From: Symbiodinium natans
Lineage: Eukaryota > Sar > Dinophyceae > Suessiales > Symbiodiniaceae
Direction: 5' to 3'
Assembly: GCA_905221605.1 (NCBI GenBank)
Contig: CAJNDS010000042.1
Location: 43,501 to 107,500 of the forward strand
Length of the DNA: 64,000 nucleotides
A model generated the notes under the pieces. The model saw only the letters and a program-made list of their open reading frames with translations. It was not told the DNA's origin and did no database searches. Both the position numbers and the translations under genes were made by a program. Below are positions 43,820-52,956 of the stretch, one piece after another (within the stretch, counting starts at the first letter, position 1; each line of letters begins with the position of its first letter).

Positions 43820-46206
43820 CGTGGGGAAAAGGGGGTTTTTAGGGTTTAGCGTTCTTGCACCTCAGAGTTCATAGCGTCTCCTAGCTGACTCGGCAGGGCT
43901 TCTCTGCATATACAACAAGATGTGGTCAGATGTGGAGAAGATGCGCAAGCACTCTGCCTGCAGCGCCCAGGCTGGGTGTTGGGTCGATCACATTGTGCAA
44001 TGCGGTTTAGGGGCCTAAAAAGTCAACCACACGCAAAGATGTAATTCATAAGCTTTTGTCGTTGGACCCGCTGCCGCGAAAACCTGGCATTTCTTAATTC
44101 TGCATTTGGGTCGTGCGTACTTATATATGCGAAAGTTCGCAAACTTCGGGTTTTCTGTGAAAGGAAATCAACAGCCATGGTTATGCAGGCAATCCTGTTT
44201 TAGTTCCCGATTGTTTGCAATCATGTTCCTTCCCTAGGTTGTCTTAGAGTCTTTGCGATTTTTTGAACTATTGCGAGAATTCTTGAATGTTTGCACAAGG
44301 TTTGAGATCTTACGAAAGCTTTCGCATTTACTGTTGGGCAAGATTCGATTTTTGAGCTTTCGACGTTGCGCTGTTTTGCGAAAATGTGCGAATTCAGATC
44401 AGCCACATAACTGAGGCTGACCTGTACTGGCTGCAAGGCTTCGCTGCTGATCTGTGTCAGCCTATCCAGCTCAGCCCCATGTACTATAAGCCCAGGTAGG
44501 CGCTGACATTTGCCCCCCTCGCACTCATGTGAAGTTCAGCGTCCACGGCAAAAGACGGAATCGGACGCCGCGGCCTTGCTGGAGTTCCACGCCCGGTAAA
44601 CGATCCTGATGCGGACATCCATGGTACTGCAACGGCCAGTAGTTGCCAAGACCAGCCGCCAAGGTTCTGTGCATCTTGAACCGTACAAGTCCGCCGGACC
44701 TGTCGAGGCTGAGCTATGGTGTGTACGAAAGAGATGCGTCTTGCATGGCACACGAACGATGCCTTGCCTGGCAAGAATCTGAGCCAACACTGCCAGCCGG
44801 GGCCCAAGAGCCCCGAGGGCATTTTCGGCAGAGAATCCGGTCCACCTGCACCTCAAGAAATTTCAGCAAATCCCCCCGAGCTCCTGGTAACCCGCCTTTC
44901 TGAGCCGCGTGCTTCTGAGTACCTGGGATGCAGGTTTTCCACAATCCACGCGGCTGCGCTGCAATCACAATTTACACACCTTCCTCAGCTTCCAATAAAA
45001 CGAGGGGCTGATCACGGCCGCAGGTCTGGCAGTGTCCGCTGCCGGGACTGCTCAGCACCTGAGAGCTTCAGTGTCTTCCAAGACGCGAGAGTCAGACCCA
45101 CTCGTTGTTGCATCTTGTGGCCTTCGATGGCCTTCGCCTTCTTTAAATTGTATCCTATATTCCGGTACTTGCGGAGCAATGTGCCGAAAAGCCTTTGAAA
45201 ATCTTGATCGTGTGCGGCCGTTCATATGCCTTCCAGGCCATTAGTTGTAAGAAAGGCGGCGCAGACTGAGCGGCGTTGTTGAGGGCCGAAAGAATGTCAA
45301 ACGCTTCCAAACTTGTGTACGTGACAGAGAGAACAAATCCAGAAAAGCAGGGCCCTGATCTGAGCATAGTGAGCTACGATGTGTCTACGAGGCTCGAAGC
45401 ACACTGCGGTGGAAGTGCAATGGCTGCGAGTTCAGCCCAGGCACCGAGCAGCTGCGGCAGGTCAAGTCGCCGTGCGCCGTGCCTCAGGACTCACAGCCAC
45501 ACATCAGCACCCAGCTGCTTCTGAACCGGTCTAGCTGTGCAAAGCCTGCCCCGCCTGACACTTCTAGCAGCTGTAGCCGTGCACGATCTTCCCCAGCTGT
45601 GGTTCCAAAATCCTGTTGCGGCGCAGAATCTGAGCAGCAGAACTGCTAAGAGAGGAAGCACATGGTACAGTAGCAAGACCCAAAGCCCAAAGTCCTTCTT
45701 GTACGTCCACGTGAAGCTGCGAGAGCCACGAGAAACAGGAAATCTGACATCTTGCCAGGGAGCCACTTGAGAGCGGAGGGATCCATTGAAAACCTCGCAT
45801 GTCTTGAGCCCTTGCAACTCGTGGAATGCCAAAAAAAATGCGAATGCGGAAGTATGATATAATACAACACTATAGTCACATAATACACTCAGTTGCCAAG
45901 GTTAAGGCCCCGGCTGGTTCACCGTCAATCTCAAAGACAAGGCCGTCGTAGCCCCTGAGTCAAAACTTGCGATGAAGGCGCTCTGCAGTGACTTGCGACG
46001 CACTCTATCTGAATTCATCTGTCAGTTGCAAGTTCTCTGAACGGCTCTAACACAATAAAGACGAGCTTCATTTCTGCGTCCACTGCATAGCGGAAGCGAA
46101 TATAGCCGTCGCGAACAAAACGTACAGAATACCTGAACTCATTCACATCCATTTCTCCCTCAAGCTGTCCATAGGAGCCTACATGAAAGGCGACAAAAAT
46201 TGGCAA
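37640..46206 (-). CDS. ELAPOR/EIG121-like type I membrane receptor (long, partial model)
   Basis: Minus-strand exons in this order suit a large secretory-pathway receptor. (1) Beta-sandwich segments at about 46.05-46.17 kb ('GYIRFRYAVDAE'), 45.90-45.96 ('GYDGLVFEIDGEPAG') and 45.69-45.82, ending 'SRSFTWTYKKDFG'. (2) Exon 44768-44845, 26 codons, 'VDRILCRKCPRGSW' plus 'GSVGSDSCQ', a GCC2/ephrin-receptor-like Cys repeat. (3) A second beta domain at about 41.35-41.55 ('VSLANPGRMKFTLEEKPAG') and about 40.68-40.8 ('PGWHWVTWVWRYTGP'). (4) Exon 40048-40137, second Cys repeat ('CSRCPAGRASSG...CTPCGPGTFS'). (5) About 39.44-39.73, with an MRH-like pattern ('LWLNFVGQCEP', 'RRELHILLSC'). (6) Exon 38444-38532, transmembrane helix ('NILAFVAMGAFVGCILCC'), followed from 38374 by a basic tail 'RRYSRYMVLEEPHANG'. 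Human ELAPOR proteins share this layout and act in the endolysosomal system. Many exons remain unplaced, so two genes are possible. Confidence 0.5.
39104..39152. repeat. AT-rich inverted repeat (hairpin)
   Basis: Arms 39104-39120 and 39136-39152 are complementary at 16 of 17 positions, with a 15-nt loop. The motif GGAATATTCC next to it is itself palindromic. It lies within the span of the ELAPOR-like gene, between the MRH-like and transmembrane exons, so it is intronic. Confidence 0.8.
41700..44760. other. Unplaced middle of the ELAPOR-like span; poly-G run at 43786-43819
   Basis: I could not assign exons between the first Cys repeat and the second beta domain. A plus-strand frame at 43198-43488 and another at 41946-42527 are open but have no recognisable motif. 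A run of 34 G at 43786-43819, followed by TTTTTAGGGTTTAG, lies in the middle and could be an assembly weak point. If this span is intergenic, the receptor model should be split here. Confidence 0.4.
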
Positions 46207-46448
46207 TGATTCACATCTGAGGGGCGTTAAATAAGAGAAAATCCAGTGAAAGCCGCGGTTGTCTCCAGAGTGCAGGAAGCTGCCAGCTGGGTCGGCAGCC
46301 CAGAGTGAGCAACCTTCGAGCGCTTTTTCGTGTCTGCGGGTGTCTGTGGCTTCCCTCGCTCAGCCCTGGGCCTTTCTGTGAGGCCTCCCAGCTGTCCGCG
46401 TTGGTCAAAACCTCGCCTCGACACAGAAAGCCCCCTCACATTGCTCTG

Positions 46449-46467
46449 CCCCCCCCCCCCCCCCCCC
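46449..46467. repeat. Poly-C run
   Basis: Nineteen consecutive C between the PA-domain exons and the first ELAPOR-like exon. It is probably intronic if the two form one gene. Confidence 0.95.
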
Positions 46468-46779
46468 GCCCCCAAAACCCCAAACATCCCACGAACAGCA
46501 CCCCCGGCGCGCCGCTGCGGTTCGTTGTGGGTGCGGCCTCCCGCCTGCAAACGCTCTCTCGTACCATCTGCAAAGCTTATCACAATGCAGGAAGCCCAAC
46601 CTGTCAAGGCTGCAGCGGGTGCTCGGGATTCTGAAATACAACCTCATCAAGAAACAGGAACTCAGGCAACTCAGGCTGCTGGCTTCAGGCGACATGATAC
46701 CCCAGCGCTCTTCACGCGGCGCACAATATAGCTTACTCTGCCAAGCAGCGACTCGCCCTCAGCGGCAGCGTCGGATGCC

Positions 46780-47397
46780 AAGGTCACCATCCGCTCACCT
46801 GCAAGTGCGGCCAAGGACAAAAATCTGTGATGACCTGTCTAAACACATCACTGCTCTACTAGGCAAAAAAAAAGTCGGAAGTGATGCTTGAGGAAGAAGC
46901 CATCCTCGCGGGTCACCATGTAGATCGGGATCCCCGCAGCCGAGCCTCACATGCCCAAGAAGCAAACGGCCGCCGATTCTTTGCACAGCGCCACTTCCCT
47001 GTTGAGCCCCGTCACTGTTTGGTGCCGCTGCAGGGATGAAATGCGGCCTCACATGCTTCTTGGGTCCAATCTCAGCCATGCAAAGGTAAAAGCGTGGCCT
47101 GTGGAAGAGGTTGTTGTACACAATCACGGCCTGAGCGCTGTGTGACATTGTGTGCGGAAGCATCTCGTGGGCTGTCACACCCAACCTTGGCACCCGCAGC
47201 TTCAAGGTGCTGCGTCTTCGTGGAGAAAGGACAGGTCCCTCGAGGTTGGTAGAGTCGCAAGAGCGCGCAAGGACTCTACAACTGACACCAGGCATGAACT
47301 TCATGAACACTTGGCCTCGTAGTACCAGAACTGCTGCACCGTCGATTGCGCTGTCACCGCCTCTACGAACGACAATGCATGGGTGGGCAACCTTCAA
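46780..47397 (-). CDS. PA (protease-associated) domain exons
   Basis: Four exons join in phase into a PA domain: 47316-47397 ('GDSAIDGAAVLVLRG'), 47186-47238 ('TCPFSTKTQHLEAAGAK'), 47067-47130 ('AVIVYNNLFHR...'), and from 46945 ('GIPIYMVTREDGFFLK'). The core 'LVLRGTCPFSTK...AGAKAVIVYNN...IPIYMVTREDG' matches the PA fold of vacuolar sorting receptors, subtilases and PA-TM-RING proteins. Donors are GC, GT, GA. A helical piece at about 46730-46795 ('LASDAAAEGESLLG') probably follows. PA domains sit on the lumenal side and often select cargo or substrate. No protease or RING domain follows; instead the next coding sequence on this strand is the ELAPOR-like receptor, so these exons may be its N-terminal part. 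Possible upstream exons lie at 47.98-48.3 kb. Confidence 0.72.
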
Positions 47398-47690
47398 CCT
47401 TCATCTGCAGTGTGCTTGCTCTTGAGAGGACATGTTGAGGTTGTTGCACAAGTTGCACACTTGTACCCAAGTCAAGTTCTTCGATTGTTTTCTCCGTGCA
47501 TAGGTTCAATGCACTTCAGTCCCTCTTGGTCCAACCCCAGACGATGTGACACGATGTGCCCAAAATTGTGCGTTCCCATGGCTGAGGTTGTTCTCAAGTC
47601 CGACACCGGGAATGGTGAGCCCGCAGCTGATCGGATCGCAGGCCAACCCATCGATGGTGTGGAAGGGCACCTTCGCGCCGGCGCGCGCAC

Positions 47691-47966
47691 ACACAACACA
47701 CAACACACAACACACAACACACAACACACAACACACAACACACAACACACAACACACAACACACAACACACAACACACAACACACAACACACAACACACA
47801 ACACACAACACACAACACACAACACACAACACACCACACAACACACAACACACAACACACAACACACAACACACAACACACAACACACAACACACAACAC
47901 ACAACACACAACACACAACACACAACACACAACACACAACACACAACACACGCACAACACACACAA
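47691..47966. repeat. Heptanucleotide array (ACACAAC)n
   Basis: About 38 copies of a 7-bp unit, with one break (ACACCACACAAC) near 47834 and degenerate ends. Because seven is not a multiple of three, all reading frames stay open and give low-complexity Thr/His/Asn or Cys/Val repeats. These are artefacts, not proteins. Confidence 0.97.
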
Positions 47967-47969
47967 GTA

Positions 47970-48360
47970 TGAAGCTTCCTCTAGGACCCTAAGAAACAGG
48001 GGGAAGTCAGCGGCATAATCTTTCAAGCAGAGCTTGGCAGCGCCCAGCTTCATCACAAAGTCACTTGAATATATTGGCCCTTCACTCCCCGACTGTTTCG
48101 GCAATTCTTGTTCTCTGTCACATCACGCCGCGGACCTGCAGGGCAACGTCCGGCAAGTTGCGGTTCCAGGTGCCAGCCCTTGAAAGCCGCGTCATGGCAA
48201 CAGAGAGCCAACAGAGAGCCATCACGGTACACAGCGGCATTCAGGAAAACTTCACTGATTCAGCTTTTTTCCGGGGGCCGAACCGGGTCTCTGCCGAAAG
48301 GCCTTCAGCTTGGCCAGCATGCTCCAGGTGGAGAACCTGGAGAATGCGTCATCCCATGTC
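47970..48360 (-). CDS. Possible 5' exons of the PA-domain gene
   Basis: Two minus-strand stretches read like protein: about 48165-48260 ('VFLNAAVYRDGSLLALCC') and about 47975-48060 ('GAAKLCLKDYAADFPLFL'). They are in different frames and would need an intron between them. They lie upstream of the PA exons, and the heptanucleotide array would then be intronic. No domain is recognised. Confidence 0.33.
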
Positions 48361-48399
48361 GGTAGCTGTCAGCGTGAAGCGTGAAAGGGCTGAGTGCCC

Positions 48400-49296
48400 C
48401 ACGCAGGCCAGCCGAGCTCCTCCACCCACCGTCCAACCTGATTTCAGCAGAACAGCAGCCGAAATCAATCTGCTGCTTCAGGAGTCAAGGCTTTTCGCCT
48501 CGTGAAGACATGTGGGAGACTGGGTTCACTGCGAGAATCTGCTTCACGGTAGAGGCATGATGTCGATAGCCCCTCCGGCCAGGTCCTCCATGAGGAGAGG
48601 GCACCAAAACAAGCCGGCACAAAAAGCACAAGGCCAGCAAGGCCTGGCCCAGTCACCCAAAGAACCATCCAAATGGCCTTGCTCACTTCAAGGGCTTTGA
48701 TGGGGGTTCAAGGGTTTTGATGGGTTTACGCACGAATATGCGATGGAGGGGCAGGGGGGGGGGTGTAGACGGGGCTGCCCCACATCTCTGATGGTCCAAA
48801 AGAAGTTCGATGACCCCCAAAACGCAAGATTGTCAGCAACAATGAAAGCCAGCTGCTAAAGAGCGTGATATGTGAAGTGCGTGCTATCCTTAGCACATGC
48901 CGGATCTCGCAAAACGCGTGAGGTCCACTCTGAGTTCCCATCGGCCGCCGCCCAGAGAGAAGCGCCCCGGAGCGCATCGTGTGCAGACGGCATCCAGCTG
49001 GCCCTTGACTCCACGCTTCTTTCCTGGGCATTCCCAAGACTACCAGCTGTCTGACAACCAATGAACATGATACTGTAAGTCCTAAACCCTAATGATACTG
49101 TAGATACTCTGAATTGTGCCTTTCCCGCCGCCCCTCCTCTGTATCCGGTGGCTTAAGTTCTTCTCAAGCTGTGCAAAATGCAAGCGCTGCCCAAGTGGCC
49201 ACGCTGAAAACTGAAACAACGGGCATGCTGCAAGTGAGCCGGTTCAAAGAGAGGCCCACGTTGCAACTTGTCCGGATAAGGTCTGTGGCATCGGTC
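48400..49296. other. No gene resolved; G run near 48754-48763
   Basis: Downstream of the lipocalin stop. A G run lies at about 48750-48765, and a single CCCTAA unit near 49083. Frames here lack convincing composition. Confidence 0.4.
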
Positions 49297-50430
49297 CTAC
49301 ATGAACATCGGCGTCATCGTCCCACACTCACTTTGGTCCACATCATTCAAGACGGACAAGTCAAAGCCCTTCTTGGTGGCAATCTCCCTAACCTTCTCCA
49401 CCAAGGCAGCATCACGCTTCTGCTCGCGAGTAAAGATCCACAAGCCAGAGCCATTGGTGCCAGTGCCCGTAGTGCAGCCCGCATCAGTGGCAATCTTGGG
49501 GGGACCACCCGAGATCAAAGCGTAGCCGGCGGCCTCATCATAAGCGATGACCCAATATGGGCCTGCCAGGAAAGAGGGCAAGAAGCAAGGAGCAACTGCC
49601 AACTGCCCGCGGCTCTTGTCCACCACTTTGGCGCAGAGCATGCTGCCGGAGTCATGAGCCGTGTGAGGGGGCGCCACGTCTTCCGCATGGTTGTGCACAT
49701 TGACATCGTATCCCCAAAATGTCTTCTTGGCCGGGAGCGTGTAGTCAGCATAAACGCAGCGGTTCTGGGACTTGGGAAGGTACTTCACTGGCATCTGTTG
49801 TTGAATGTACCATCGTTTGGAGATGAAGCTTTCCAGGTCAAAGCTCTGCACTGAGTCAAAGCCCTCAGGTGGGCACGAGGCCTTCGACTGCAAAAACTCT
49901 GCTGCGCTAGTGCTCTTCGTAGTCTGCAGGCAGTCCGTGGGATTGTCGCCGGCTCCAAAGGACGGGCTCACCTTTGTTTCGGTGACAGCGAAGTCCTTCC
50001 CCACAGGCTTGCATCCTTCAGCAGAGCCGCAATACAACATGCGCATATTGCAGTAGTTGGTGGAGAAGTCTTTCACTGAGAACACTTGGCTCTCGCTGCA
50101 GCCTTGAATGTTGCAGGTGCCGTCCGTGCCGTCTTCAAAGGTGAATTTTATCTTGTCCGTGTACTTCTTGTTCCCCGTGACACGCTGCAAATCCAACTCG
50201 CCTGAGCTATGCCCATCAATAGTGTACGTGCCATTGTTGTGGGGGTCATGCCATTTTCCAGTGCTGATGCCCGCCACTCGAGCTTCCATCTCAGACATGA
50301 CATCCTTGCATGACGCCTTGGCGGTCACATCAACCTGACAACTGGCATGTACTAACGATTTCGACCCCGGGCAAGAGTTGGCAGCCGCGAAGGGAGCAAT
50401 GGCAAAGGCTGCAAGCAACCTGCGGGACAT
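49297..50430 (-). CDS. Secreted lipocalin-domain protein, intronless
   Basis: A single frame of 377 residues. I chose the ATG at 50428-50430 because it is followed by a typical signal peptide ('MSRRLLAAFAIAPFAAANS'); the frame is open 70 codons further up, but that part is Cys-rich and unlike a leader. Residues about 20-170 form a Cys-rich domain (about 10 Cys, 'FSTNYCNMRMLYCG'). Residues about 187-370 fit a lipocalin barrel: 'ISKRWYIQQQMP' in place of the GxW motif, 'YWVIAYDEAAGYALISGG', and a closing helix 'KVREIATKKGFDLSVL'. Lipocalins bind small hydrophobic ligands; bacterial Blc, apolipoprotein D and violaxanthin de-epoxidase share this fold. The ligand is unknown. The absence of introns contrasts with all neighbours except the PAN gene. 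No spliced-leader relic is seen upstream. Confidence 0.8.
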   Translation of the reverse strand: MSRRLLAAFAIAPFAAANSCPGSKSLVHASCQVDVTAKASCKDVMSEMEARVAGISTGKWHDPHNNGTYTIDGHSSGELDLQRVTGNKKYTDKIKFTFEDGTDGTCNIQGCSESQVFSVKDFSTNYCNMRMLYCGSAEGCKPVGKDFAVTETKVSPSFGAGDNPTDCLQTTKSTSAAEFLQSKASCPPEGFDSVQSFDLESFISKRWYIQQQMPVKYLPKSQNRCVYADYTLPAKKTFWGYDVNVHNHAEDVAPPHTAHDSGSMLCAKVVDKSRGQLAVAPCFLPSFLAGPYWVIAYDEAAGYALISGGPPKIATDAGCTTGTGTNGSGLWIFTREQKRDAALVEKVREIATKKGFDLSVLNDVDQSECGTMTPMFM

Positions 50431-50640
50431 GGCCAAACGAAACGGCTGGACAGGGTTCACACTGGATGTTCTGAGAACCTGCTTCACGCAGCCGCAGCAA
50501 TCACATGTGGCGCACACTCGAGTCCTTCCGAGTCTCAACAACAACAAATGTCCATCACATTGAATGCAAAGCTTGTCCAGGCAAGCGTCCATGATTGTAG
50601 ACGGTTGTAACCTTGGAATAGCGGGGTCAGTTGAGGTCAT

Positions 50641-52956
50641 TTGTGAACAAACAGGACCTGACAGCTTGGAGCCGCCAAGACACCTTCAGGTAATGATCTG
50701 GCTCGCATGGTTGGTCGCACGGGAGGTCCAGACGCGGTGGGGGAAGGTGTGGCCGGATGCTAGTGTTGCAGGTGCCTGGGAGGAGTAGCCAAGGTAATCA
50801 GGAGGATGCAATTGAGGATTCTCTCGTGTCTCAAAACCCTTGTTGGCCCACTTTCGGAACAAACCTCCACCTGATCAGGGTCAAAGATTTCACAGCCTCA
50901 TGTTCCGAAGGGGGAGCGCCTGGATCCACATAGGCAAAGGCCTCGCGGACAAGACCGGCGCCTGGTTTCAAGTGGCACTCGCTGATGTCGTATCGATACT
51001 CCTCCGCATGCATTCGATGCAAATACGACATGTACATAATGTACATGCATGATGTACATAGCTCATGGCATCATCGAAGTCGTAAGTCAGCTCAACCACC
51101 ATCAACCACCAATGCCTTCTCTTGACAGGCTCGGCCAGCAGATTCGGCCAATCCTGATGCTGTGTGCTTGGGACAAGAGGGAACAGCAATTTGACGCCAG
51201 CACAGCAAGGCCTGCACAGGTCAAGACGAGGAGGGACCCATGGAGGCGGACATGGCGGGACATGTTCGGCCATTCGGCTTGCTGGGATTTCTCACAATGC
51301 TTGCTTGCCAGGCGCATGCTAGGCAAACCTAATATCCTTTACACCATTAAAAACGAAAGCAACGTCTCTTGGGCTAGAGGTCGAGGATTCAGGGCGCTGT
51401 TCAAGCTCTCATGCGTCACAAGCTGTGGTGTCCCGTAGCTGTGCTTCGTTACCTGCTGGACTGTTTTAAGTCACACATAACTTTTGCTCAGCTTTCCGTC
51501 ATTGATACGAATGAAACAGCTGCTGCTAGTTGAGAGATTCAGAGGAAAGTGCTTTGTACAAGAGGAAATCAGAATGTCTCTGCACCTTTTGAGAACAATA
51601 GAAGTCTCTTCTTGATGGAAAAGCCCACTCTTCTTCTCAACATGATATCGTTGAGAGATCTTCCGTTGGTTCATGATGGGACGAAGCACCTTTTGAAGCC
51701 TGATCAGAATGAAGACAAATGAGGTTCGCCAGGTTGTTTCAGGTCAAGATAATATCTTGCTACAGCTTCCACAGCTCTAATTGCGCGTCTTCTGCAGCGG
51801 CTAAATTAGCGCGCTGCAGAAGACGAGGAGAGCTGTGGAAGCTGTAACTAAATGAAGCTCATACCAAACTGTAGGCCGTAGGCATATCTTGCACGGGTTG
51901 ACTCAACACACCGACAGTTAGCAACTGCCACATTGGTGGATGGCGTCAAGCTCAGTGCATCCTGAACTGGAAAGTCAGGTCACATCTGGAAGCTGGTATA
52001 TCTCGGTCAAAAGTGTGTGGCAGTTGATGGCGAGTTCCCAAAGTCAGTGATGTGGCAAAAGTGCCAGGAATCTCTATTCTTGGAATCTGAACACCGGCCA
52101 TGCTCTTATGCTGACATAAACTTCTATACAATACTATGTACCACTGTTCAGGTAATGTTTGCCTCGGGGCTCTTTATTCCTCATGGCAGTTCGCTCATTC
52201 TTGTCCGACGGTGCAAAATTGGAAATAGTCATGACAAAAAGGAAAGTGAGCTTTCTCCTCAGGCAACCAGGCAAAAGAACAGATGAAGACACATGAAACA
52301 AAAATGATGCCTTCTGCAGTGACGAACCAGAAAAGCACCACGCACAGTTGTTGTTCACGGCTGGCACGAGGCTGCTTGCGCCAGACCGCATGGAAAATCG
52401 CAAGGAGGCGTCGCAGGTCTGTTAAATAAGCAAAACGACCGGGAAGGACAACTCATTTCTTCCCGTGGCCGGAACTAATGATGGCGCAACGACTGAAGCG
52501 CTCGTGACCAATTGCCGGTCAAGCTGCAGGAATCAGTCAGCCAAAAAATAAAGGTTGGAAGGGCTGCCGTGGTGAAGCCAAAACTTTGCTAGCTCCCCAC
52601 TTGCCCGAGGTATGTCCCCTTTTGGGGCAGCTTCCGGTTCGGCATTGTTTCGACGGTCTTCCCCCCTCGCTTATGGCGCTGTGTCGATGCCACCGCCATG
52701 ATATCTTTCTCGGCGCCCCTTCGGCACCTCGACGACCTGGTCCTTAACTGACCACTTGCACACTCCATCAATCTAACCCATGCTGTCCTGAGTCCTCAGA
52801 AGGGACACAGATGCCAACGCCCAAGGACAATCTGCAGCCTCGTGTCCTTTGACAGCACCATGTCCAGAACCTTGGATGAAGGTCGGGTCTATAAGGCTTG
52901 GGGTACTTCCATGTACATCCCGGATTCCAGCACATGGCACTAGCCGGACCTCTTTC
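50641..52956. other. No gene resolved in 2.3 kb; strong hairpin inside
   Basis: Between the anoctamin stop and the lipocalin gene. Frames are short and AT-richer than average at about 51480-52320. No exon could be supported. The only strong structure is the hairpin at 51761-51846. Confidence 0.45.
51761..51846. repeat. Nearly fully paired 86-nt hairpin
   Basis: Outer arms 51761-51778 and 51829-51846 are perfectly complementary (18 bp). Inner arms 51786-51799 and 51812-51825 are perfectly complementary (14 bp). The tip GCTAA-A-TTAGC adds 5 bp with a single-base loop. Only a short 7/3-nt internal bulge breaks the stem. Confidence 0.93.

Noticed and set aside
47691-47966. Long Cys/Val and Thr/His/Asn repeat proteins in all frames
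   Set aside because: They arise from a heptanucleotide array whose unit is not a multiple of three; all frames stay open without any coding constraint.
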